From Pseudomonadota bacterium (GTDB lineage: Bacteria; Pseudomonadota; Gammaproteobacteria; Steroidobacterales; Steroidobacteraceae), in assembly GCA_963204795.1 (NCBI GenBank), contig CAUJHX010000028.1:1-34203 (forward strand): a stretch of DNA of 34,203 nt, written 5' to 3'. This document shows, in pieces, positions 1 to 7,393 of the stretch (positions within the stretch are counted from its first letter, which is position 1; each line of letters begins with the position of its first letter). The translations under genes and the position numbers were made by a program. The notes beneath the pieces were generated by a model. That model saw nothing but the letters and a program-made list of their open reading frames with translations. It did not search any database and had not been told where the DNA came from.

Positions 1-97
1 TGACCGGAGAAGGTCGAAAGTAGGCAGGTTGTAGCGGAGACGGGAGTAGTCTACGATCCGCTAAGTCTTTGAAAAACCAAGTCCGGCGTGTTTGGTA

Positions 98-119
98 GTA
101 CATGAGCGCAATCATGTAC
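98..119. repeat. 8-bp perfect inverted repeat beside the tRNA fragment
   Basis: Arms gtacatga (98-105) and tcatgtac (112-119) are exact reverse complements around a 6-nt loop. The repeat ends 5 nt before the tRNA-Arg fragment. Hairpins or paired binding sites next to a tRNA attachment site are common in integrative elements, so this may be an integrase or excisionase site at the element end. It has no T-tract and is unlikely to be a terminator. The function is inferred only from position. Confidence 0.45.
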
Positions 120-124
120 CGCTG

Positions 125-169
125 CTCCGAAGGCAGGGGTCACTGGTTCGAATCCAGTCGGGCGCGCCA
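125..169 (+). other. 3' fragment of tRNA-Arg(CCG), probable attR-type attachment site
   Basis: The 45 nt carry an anticodon loop CTCCGAA (125-131), the 3' anticodon strand GGCAG (132-136), a T-arm with stem ACTGG/CCAGT and loop TTCGAAT, the acceptor strand CGGGCGC, discriminator G and CCA (167-169). The acceptor end and CCG anticodon match bacterial tRNA-Arg(CCG), as in E. coli argX. The 5' part is missing: no D-arm or GCGCCCG 5' acceptor strand lies upstream, and the bases before the loop do not pair with GGCAG. A 3' tRNA half in this orientation is the classic scar of integration into a tRNA gene. The element would lie to the left and the intact tRNA at its far end, outside the window. Confidence 0.8.
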
Positions 170-276
170 ATTTCCCTTGCAGATGCGGGATTCGGAACAG
201 TGGCCATCGGTGATCGGGCCGGATGCGAAGCAGCCACCCTCCGATCCGCGCCCTCCGTCGAATCACCCCGCTTCCG

Positions 277-1038
277 CTATTTCTCGAATCGCGCCTCTCG
301 ATGCCACCGCAGGTAAGTCGGATGCGGCCGCAATTCCCGCCTCTCCGGAACACGGATCTTCCTGCCCTCCTGAACCAGGGGCACCAGCTCCGCAGAAACT
401 CCTTTCTTCGCGACCAGCAGCCGGAACGAATCGTCGACTGAAATCAGCCCACGGTCGAACATCCAGTGCACCGTCGCGGTCAGGGCGAGGCCGTTGCGCA
501 CCGTGTCTGGCCCGTGCGCCTCAACGGCCTGGATGTGGGCGGCCTGCACTTCCGGTCTTCCTCCACCATTGAGCAGACAAAGCCCGGTCACGGCGCAGGT
601 ATTCCCGTAGGCCTCGCGGACATGCCGCCGAAACGCTTCGTCGCGGAAGGGGCGGTTGACGACCTGCGCTATCAACGGTCTTTCCACGGACTCGGGCGCT
701 GGATCGCTGGCGCAGTCCGCGATTTCCCAAGGTTGCAGCTCCCGCTCGAAGCCCTGCGCCACGATGTAGTCGAACTCCAGGTAGTCGGACAGATAAGCGT
801 AATAGTGGTCGGGTTGCTGTTCGTCAGGTTCGATGCGTACTACCCGCGCCATCGCGAAATAGGACTGGCGACCTGTGCTGCTGGAAACACCTTCGGTCCG
901 TCGAGGCTCGTAATAGAGTACCCAGTCACCTACCGCCTGCTCGACGACCCGCAAATAGGTTTTCGGAAAGTGGTATCGGATTTCGGGCTGGTCGTCGTAC
1001 TCGGAACTGGCAGAGTAGGTGAAGACTGCGTTCGGCAT
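277..1038 (-). CDS. HNH endonuclease, putative restriction-type nuclease
   Basis: The 253-residue protein has a C-terminal HNH fold of the HNH_2 type: C148 in a CAVTG turn, the first His in AAHI (H168), then N182 in RNGLALTATVHWMFDRG with H191. This layout is found in many predicted restriction endonucleases. The N-terminal half (about 1-125) has aromatic-rich beta segments such as GDWVLYYEP and SYFAMARVVRI, resembling a target-recognition domain of the PUA/EVE kind; that part is less sure. It lies 9 nt downstream of a small acidic ORF and is probably co-transcribed with it. A role in defence against foreign DNA is inferred. No methyltransferase is in the window, so a modification-dependent or abortive nuclease is possible. 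Confidence 0.8.
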   Translation of the reverse strand: MPNAVFTYSASSEYDDQPEIRYHFPKTYLRVVEQAVGDWVLYYEPRRTEGVSSSTGRQSYFAMARVVRIEPDEQQPDHYYAYLSDYLEFDYIVAQGFERELQPWEIADCASDPAPESVERPLIAQVVNRPFRDEAFRRHVREAYGNTCAVTGLCLLNGGGRPEVQAAHIQAVEAHGPDTVRNGLALTATVHWMFDRGLISVDDSFRLLVAKKGVSAELVPLVQEGRKIRVPERRELRPHPTYLRWHREARFEK

Positions 1039-1047
1039 GTCGTGCGC

Positions 1048-1263
1048 TTACCTCAAGAGGGCAACTGGGCCTTTTGCCCCGACTTGTTCCATCAACGTCG
1101 CAAGTTTCCATCCGCACAGACACATGAACGCCTGGTCCAGCAATTCCTTGCCCGCTTCATCGGCCGAGAGGTAGACGTTCGCCAATCTCCCGGATTGATC
1201 GTAGTCGTCATTCGCTATCGCATCGAATATTTGGGAAACGAGCTGACTATATTGGTCGCTCAT
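1048..1263 (-). CDS. Small acidic hypothetical protein ahead of the HNH nuclease
   Basis: This is a 71-residue protein starting MSDQYSQLV. An upstream in-frame ATG at 1317 would add 18 residues of low-complexity look, so the start at 1263, preceded by GAGGG, is preferred. It is acidic in the first half (DAIANDDYD) and predicted helical, with no membrane segment or recognised motif. The stop is 9 nt before the HNH start, which suggests one transcript. Small acidic proteins next to nucleases are sometimes inhibitors or specificity partners, but nothing in the sequence proves this. I do not recognise the family. Confidence 0.55.
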   Translation of the reverse strand: MSDQYSQLVSQIFDAIANDDYDQSGRLANVYLSADEAGKELLDQAFMCLCGWKLATLMEQVGAKGPVALLR

Positions 1264-1383
1264 AGGCGCCACCCTCGCGCGAAGATCTCCAGAAACAGGA
1301 TTTGCCCCTGCCGGCAAATCGTACCCCGTGGTGGGTGCAATAATGGCTCCATTCTTGGAGCGCCTCCAGGTCGGAGTTTCCGG

Positions 1384-3231
1384 CTACCCGAAAGCTGCGA
1401 GGCACGCGCGACAGATCCCGACTGTCCGGTCGACCGTCGCACGCGCCTCGGCGCCCCATTGCAGGTCCTGCGGAACAACGAGTGCATCCAGCGCCCGCGG
1501 CATGCGTTCGAGTACATCATCGATGATGGCTTGGGCATCACCGGCACGCAGGCCGGAGAGCGTCGCCAGCCCCACGAAGTCAGAGCGGCGCAAGCGCTCG
1601 TCCTTGCCCCCCAGCTTCAACGCCATGCGGTCATGGAGCAGACCCGGGAATACGCGCGTGGTAAGTGTGTCGTAGACCGGCGCGAGGCCCACCGTCCGGA
1701 ACGCGCGGTCGCCGCTGTACCCGGTCTTCAGGAGCGCGATGTTCTTCAGGTGCATGTCGCCATCGGCTATCAGCCATGCAAACAAGACGCGGCGCAGCAG
1801 CGTGAGCAGATCCTCGTCGGGAGAAGTCGACAACGCGCGTACTGCCCTCGCCACGCGCTCGATGGTTCCCGTGTACTTCTCGTGAGGCTCGAGGTCCAGT
1901 ACCGAGCACATGTCCTCCATCGCCAGCCATCGGGGATCGCCGGCCCGTTCACGAATGTCGAAACGCTCCACGACCAATGCCGGCGACATGCCGTCCGGCA
2001 TGCGCAGGAGAACGGCATCCGGCACGGTGAGACCGACACCGCGAGCCAGTGTCAGCCCGATCCACTCGACCAGCGGCAGCGACTCGAATCCGCTTGTTCC
2101 GGCGGGCTTGAGGATGTGCGTGAATGGCAACTCGACGCTCGGAGAAAGCCTTCCCTCCGCATCAAGGTGCATGGGAGCCTTGATCTGCACGCCGGAGAGG
2201 CGGGGCGTCTCCGCACTTTCAAACAGCGCGGCGAGCCGGTGCTCGAAATCCCCCTCGATGGTGCTTCTTCCCGGGCCCGCGTAGGTTCCCGTGAAGAGGC
2301 CGTCCGCGCTGAATCGCGCCAGCCTGTTCACGAGAAGATCGGCGGGAAGCCGCGCCAGTTCCTCCGGCGTTGCCGCGACAGTAATGCTCGACATGTAGCG
2401 CCTGCCGGAACGCAGGAGCGCGCGCTCGTTGCTGCCGTCCTTCAGCACGGATTTCAGCCAGCCTTCCGGCAGCAACGACACGATGAAGGGCGGCAGCTTT
2501 CCGGGCACCGTCTGGCGCACGATCTGCGGCAGCGCCGGTTCCTCCTGCTTCGCCGACCAGCGCCACTCGAAACCGTCGTGCGCCAGCATGCCGATGGTGC
2601 GCCCATGCCACGCCACGTGGAGATCGAACGCCGCCTCGTTCCTTGCGGTATGCCCCGTAGGTCGATGCAACAGGAACTTCTCGGCCCCCTCGCCTTCCCG
2701 ATACCACCCGTTCTCGCGCGCGAGCGCCCACACGGCATCGCTGGCCGCCTTGGGATTGCCGTACTCCTCGACGAGACGTGCCGCTATCGCCTCGCGCATG
2801 TCCGTATCGATCGAGGCGGCGTGTTCACTGCGCAGGCGGAAGGCTTCGAGGAACCGCTGGCGAAGGGCCGAGACGGAAACACCAAATTCCCCCATGCTGT
2901 CCGCCACGATGGCATTGGCCACCGACGGGTGCGCTGGCGCCTTGTTCTGGACGATCTCCAGGGAGCGCATCCGCGTGCGCTGGACACGCCGCCCGGACAG
3001 GTACAGGCGGCCATCGCGGTTGGGCCCGAGCAGAACGGCGCTCGCGCCGGACAGGTATGCCCTGGGATACAGGTAGCGGGCAATCCGGACGGCGTGCATC
3101 AGGACCGTCCGGTCGATGTCGTCATCCGCATCTACATAGACGCCCCGCATGAGCTGGACGAGCTTCCCTGTCCCCGCCAGGTAGTGACTGCGGGTCTTGT
3201 CGATCGTCTCACCGACCAGCCGGAGGGGCAT
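1384..3231 (-). CDS. AbiEi-like antitoxin domain fused to HipA-like kinase
   Basis: The 615-residue protein has two parts. Residues about 1-95 resemble the AbiEi/type IV antitoxin winged-helix region, with LMRGVYVD followed by a helix and AYLSGASAVLLG. Residues about 198-590 resemble HipA: an N-terminal subdomain (198-285), a loop LSGVQIKAP (345-353) like the HipA phosphoserine loop, an ATP-site Lys in HILKPAG (K375), the catalytic loop D490-G-D-M-H-L-K-N497, and metal-binding D521 in APVYDTL. HipA kinases phosphorylate translation-related proteins such as GltX and cause growth arrest. No separate hipB-like gene is adjacent, so the fused N-terminal domain may be the built-in antitoxin and repressor. 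The start codon directly follows a 33-bp palindrome. The kinase motifs are clear; the N-terminal assignment is moderate. Confidence 0.82.
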   Translation of the reverse strand: MPLRLVGETIDKTRSHYLAGTGKLVQLMRGVYVDADDDIDRTVLMHAVRIARYLYPRAYLSGASAVLLGPNRDGRLYLSGRRVQRTRMRSLEIVQNKAPAHPSVANAIVADSMGEFGVSVSALRQRFLEAFRLRSEHAASIDTDMREAIAARLVEEYGNPKAASDAVWALARENGWYREGEGAEKFLLHRPTGHTARNEAAFDLHVAWHGRTIGMLAHDGFEWRWSAKQEEPALPQIVRQTVPGKLPPFIVSLLPEGWLKSVLKDGSNERALLRSGRRYMSSITVAATPEELARLPADLLVNRLARFSADGLFTGTYAGPGRSTIEGDFEHRLAALFESAETPRLSGVQIKAPMHLDAEGRLSPSVELPFTHILKPAGTSGFESLPLVEWIGLTLARGVGLTVPDAVLLRMPDGMSPALVVERFDIRERAGDPRWLAMEDMCSVLDLEPHEKYTGTIERVARAVRALSTSPDEDLLTLLRRVLFAWLIADGDMHLKNIALLKTGYSGDRAFRTVGLAPVYDTLTTRVFPGLLHDRMALKLGGKDERLRRSDFVGLATLSGLRAGDAQAIIDDVLERMPRALDALVVPQDLQWGAEARATVDRTVGICRACLAAFG

Positions 3232-3235
3232 TATC

Positions 3236-3268
3236 TAACTTTTACGTGTTTCAGATACGCGAAAGTTA
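3236..3268. promoter_or_regulatory. 33-bp imperfect palindrome, probable autoregulatory operator
   Basis: The outer arms TAACTTT and AAAGTTA are perfect, the inner CGT and ACG also pair, and 25 of 33 positions agree with the reverse complement (centre at 3252). It lies 4 nt upstream of the AbiEi-HipA start codon and is AT-rich against its surroundings. A DNA-binding antitoxin-like domain in that protein is the natural ligand. AbiEi antitoxins are known to repress their own operons through inverted repeats. Confidence 0.65.
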
Positions 3269-3322
3269 GTCTACAAGGCCCCGCAGCGCAACAGTTTTCC
3301 AACTTGCAGCCTTGGGCGCCGG

Positions 3323-3490
3323 TTACGGGCCAAGGTGACGAGCGACGTTGGGCACCCTGCCGGACGAGCGGATTTGCGGCACTTCGACCCACTGGCTCGA
3401 ACCCGGGTCGGGCGGCCGCTCGATGGCGCGAACCAATGCGTCGATCATCTGCGCGCGCGCCGCCAGCCCAAGACGCCTCGCGCCCGCGCG
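3323..3490 (-). pseudogene. C-terminal remnant of an NAD(P)-binding epimerase-like gene
   Basis: The minus-strand reading frame gives AQMIDALVRAIERPPDPG followed by WVEVPQIR near its end, which resembles the last helix and strand of NAD(P)-dependent epimerase/dehydratase family proteins. There is no upstream Rossmann domain: the frame runs straight into the antisense of the DUF4440-like remnant. I read this as a truncated 3' end left by a deletion. It could still be a chance frame, hence the low confidence. Confidence 0.35.
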
Positions 3491-3493
3491 CGG

Positions 3494-3832
3494 CTGCATG
3501 CGCCCTGGCAGGGCAAGGATCCCGCGGGCAATGACCTGGCGGTTCTGCGCCAGCTCAACGAGAGCTACGTACGAGCTTTTCGCGAAGCGGATGTCGCATG
3601 GTATGACGCCCATCTCGCGCCCGACTTCGTCGTCGTGAACAACGATGGCTCCTACCACGACCGGGCGCGGGCGCTCGCGGAGTTCGCCGAGCCTTACTTC
3701 GCCACCTATATGCGCTCGTTCCCTGTCGACAAGGTGCGCATCCGCCGCTTCGGTGACGTCTGGCGCAAGCAGGCGGACGGCCGCTGGCTGTGCATCGCCG
3801 CGCACATCACGACGCACAAGCCACCGGCCTGA
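3494..3832 (+). pseudogene. DUF4440/SnoaL-like gene, truncated and internally deleted
   Basis: The frame encodes LRQLNESYVRAFREADV, WYDAHLAPDFVVVNNDGSYHD, then RIRRFGDV directly joined to WRKQADGRWLCIAAH. In DUF4440 (NTF2-like) proteins some 25-30 residues, including the central strands, normally separate the GDV and TDVW segments, so this copy seems to have lost them in frame, perhaps by recombination between GACGT repeats near 3755-3760. No convincing start codon or ribosome site precedes it: the upstream in-frame sequence is Arg/Pro-rich and overlaps the minus-strand epimerase remnant. A decayed gene at the border between accessory and core DNA is the simplest reading. Confidence 0.55.
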
Positions 3833-3880
3833 GGCAGCGGCAGCGCGCTATCATGCGGCACCGGCTGGAGACACTCACTG

Positions 3881-4768
3881 ATGCTGCCGACCGAAGTGCG
3901 CTGGCGTTCGCGCGACGGCCTGACCCTTTTTGCGCGTGACCATTCGCCCGGCACGGTGCCCGGCCCCGCGGACGCCGCGTCGCGCCTGCCCGTCGTCTGC
4001 ATCCCCGGCCTCACGCGCAACTCGCTCGACTTCGATCAGGTCGCACCGTGGATCGCCAGCCTTGGCCGGCGCGTGCTCGCTGTCGATCTGCGCGGGCGCG
4101 GCGAGTCCGATCGCGATCCGAACCCGCGTCACTACAAGCCACCCACCTATGCGGACGATCTCGCCGGGCTGCTCGTGCATCTCGCGATCCCGCGTGCGAT
4201 CTTCGTCGGTACCTCGCTCGGCGGCCTCGTCTCGATGGCCTTCGCCGTGCGCCATCCACGCCTGCTTGCGGGCGCGGTGCTGAACGACGTCGGACCCGAG
4301 ATCGATCCGGCAGGGGCAGCGCGCATCCGGAGCTACGTCGGCAAAGCGCCGCCGATCGAAAGCTGGGAGGGCGCGGTCGCCTACGCGAAGCTGATCAACG
4401 GGGCGGCACTGCCGCACTATTCCGACGCCGACTGGGACACGATGGCGCGCCGCATGTTCCGGCGAAGCGCAGCGGGCCCGCCGCAGCTCAACTATGACCC
4501 GAGGATCCTGCAGCCCGTGGGCCCGATCGCGATGCGCATCGCGCAGTGGCTCGCCTGGGGCGCCTTCCGGAAATTGGCGTACAGGAGGCCGCTCCTCCTG
4601 CTGCGCGGCGCGCAGAGCGACATTCTCGCGCCCCGCACCGTCGCACGGATGCGCCGCGCCGCGCCCGCCATGCACTACAGCGAAATTCCGGGGGTCGGCC
4701 ATGCGCCGATGCTCTCGGAACCGGCAGCGCGGACAGCGCTGCAGGCGTTTCTGGCCGAGGCGCCATAG
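3881..4768 (+). CDS. Alpha/beta hydrolase
   Basis: The 295-residue cytoplasmic enzyme has the alpha/beta-hydrolase fold. The oxyanion strand VVCIPGLTRNS is followed by DLRGRGESD, the nucleophile elbow GTSLGG, a probable acid in RGAQSDIL and the catalytic His in GVGHAPML near the C-terminus. A cap region of about 80 residues follows the elbow. The substrate is unknown; the pattern fits esterases and other C-O or C-C hydrolases. An SD-like GGAGA lies about 12 nt before ATG, and a TATCAT hexamer at 3849-3854 may be its -10. It is upstream of the cytochrome c5 gene on the same strand, but that gene appears to have its own promoter. Confidence 0.85.
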   Translation: MLPTEVRWRSRDGLTLFARDHSPGTVPGPADAASRLPVVCIPGLTRNSLDFDQVAPWIASLGRRVLAVDLRGRGESDRDPNPRHYKPPTYADDLAGLLVHLAIPRAIFVGTSLGGLVSMAFAVRHPRLLAGAVLNDVGPEIDPAGAARIRSYVGKAPPIESWEGAVAYAKLINGAALPHYSDADWDTMARRMFRRSAAGPPQLNYDPRILQPVGPIAMRIAQWLAWGAFRKLAYRRPLLLLRGAQSDILAPRTVARMRRAAPAMHYSEIPGVGHAPMLSEPAARTALQAFLAEAP

Positions 4769-4800
4769 AGACGTGACGCCATCCTGGCCTGCCGCGTGTA

Positions 4801-4806
4801 TATAAT
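4801..4806 (+). promoter_or_regulatory. Perfect TATAAT -10 box very close to the cytochrome c5 start
   Basis: TATAAT ends 9 nt before the GTG start at 4816, so a transcript starting 7 nt after the hexamer would have a leader of only a few bases. The G-rich run between them is too close to the GTG to be a normal ribosome site. No good -35 is visible. Confidence 0.45.
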
Positions 4807-4815
4807 GGGGGGATC

Positions 4816-5327
4816 GTGAGCAAACAAGACTCGCACTTCATCAACGTGTTCGGCCTCGTCCTCGGCATCCTGATCGCCATCGGGATCGTGCTGTTCGGGG
4901 TCGCCCGCGCGGTCGGCAATTCGACCCAGCGCAAGGAAGTACAGCAGGAAGATCTCTACGTGAAGGCCGTCGAGGCACGCGTGGCGCCGCCTGTGCGCAT
5001 CGCCGTGGCCGGAGCTGACAATGCGGCGCTCGCAATCGAGGCGCCGACGACGAGCGCCGCCCCGACGATGTCAATCCCGGCGGACGGCGTCGCCCTGTAC
5101 GACGCCGCCTGTCACACCTGCCACGGCCCCGGAATCGCCGGCGCACCGAAGATCGGCGACAAGGCTGCCTGGGCGCCCCGCATCGCGCAGGGCACCGCGA
5201 CGCTCTACAAACATGCCATCGAAGGCTTCACCGGCCAGCACGGCGTGATGCCACCGAAGGGTGGCCGTACCGACCTGCCCGACGCCCTGATCGAGCAAGG
5301 CGTCGATTACATGGTCGGCCAGTCGCG

Positions 5328-5331
<4 letters not shown>
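4816..5331 (+). CDS. Membrane-anchored cytochrome c5 family protein
   Basis: The 171-residue protein has an N-terminal membrane anchor (about residues 8-31) and a linker rich in Ala, Thr and Pro. A class I cytochrome c domain follows, with heme motif C99-H-T-C102-H103 and axial Met145 in VMPPKGG. This places the heme in the periplasm, where it would carry electrons between the bc1 complex and terminal oxidases or reductases. The GTG start gives MSKQDSHFINVFGLVLG, the usual N-terminus of this family. Its TAG stop overlaps the comM stop on the other strand in the tetranucleotide TTAG (5328-5331). It could donate electrons to the nitric oxide reductase at 13-16 kb, but this is only a guess. Confidence 0.9.
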
Positions 5332-6912
<1,581 letters not shown>

Positions 6913-6926
<14 letters not shown>

Positions 6927-7167
6927 CGGTCGCACGGCCCTCGAGTGCCGCCACCTGCGCCTCCAGGGCTTCGAGTTTCGCGCGGGTGCGCTCGAGCACG
7001 CGGGTCTGCGCGTCGAATTCATCGCGCGTCACGAGGTCGAGACGCGCAAGGTTGGCACGCAGTACGGCGCGGAAATTCGTTTCGAGATCGCGCTGCAGGG
7101 TGCGAACCCCGGTGGGGAGCGACTCGAGCAGGCGCTTCGCGAGTTCATCGAGCTGAATGCGATCCAT
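6913..7167 (-). CDS. ubiK: Ubiquinone biosynthesis accessory factor UbiK (BMFP domain)
   Basis: This 84-residue protein starts MDRIQLDELAKRLLESLP, then has a short amphipathic stretch and a C-terminal coiled coil (about 48-77, FDAQTRVLERTRAKLEALEA). This is the size and layout of UbiK/YqiC, which assists the soluble Ubi complex with the lipid precursor of ubiquinone. GAGGG sits 5 nt upstream of the ATG. The longer open frame to 7521 would extend the protein antisense through amtB and is not real. The gene heads the ubiK-comM operon and is divergent from amtB. Confidence 0.9.
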
Positions 7168-7200
7168 GTTGCCCTCAATTGACGCACATCGTTGCCGCGC

Positions 7201-7217
7201 GGCCCCAGGACGGTGCA
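7201..7217. promoter_or_regulatory. NtrC-like binding site upstream of amtB
   Basis: The right half GGTGCA (7212-7217) matches the NtrC half-site perfectly, and the left half GGCCCC (7201-7206) matches 4 of 6, with the expected 5-nt spacer. It lies about 80 nt upstream of the predicted sigma-54 start, a normal enhancer distance. A second symmetrical element, GGGCACG/CGTGCCC at 7232-7260, lies between this site and the promoter. Confidence 0.45.
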
Positions 7218-7268
7218 GAAAAGGTGCCGCGGGGCACGCAGCCGTACATTTTTCGTGCCCTGCCGGGC

Positions 7269-7284
7269 TGGCATGAAAGCTGCA
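7269..7284 (+). promoter_or_regulatory. Sigma-54 promoter for amtB
   Basis: The sequence TGGCATGAAAGCTGCA matches the RpoN consensus TGGCACG-N4-TTGCW except at two positions. The invariant GG (7270-7271) and GC (7282-7283) are separated by the required 10 bp. Transcription would start near 7295, giving a leader of about 100 nt. Nitrogen-limited control through NtrC is the usual regulation of ammonium transporters. Confidence 0.65.
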
Positions 7285-7393
7285 CTTGCTCTGCGTGACC
7301 GGGCAAGGATACGCGCGAGGAGCTCGAGGGTCTTCACGCATTTCCCGCCGGGATCGCCGGAAACAGGAGGATGTCAAACGTGGGAGTCGTCGC

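Noticed and set aside
466-3534. A 1022-codon open frame on the plus strand
   Set aside because: It runs antisense through the HNH, small ORF and HipA genes, whose family motifs are clear on the minus strand. Its own translation is Arg/His/Pro-rich with no recognisable domain; long antisense frames are common in high-GC DNA.
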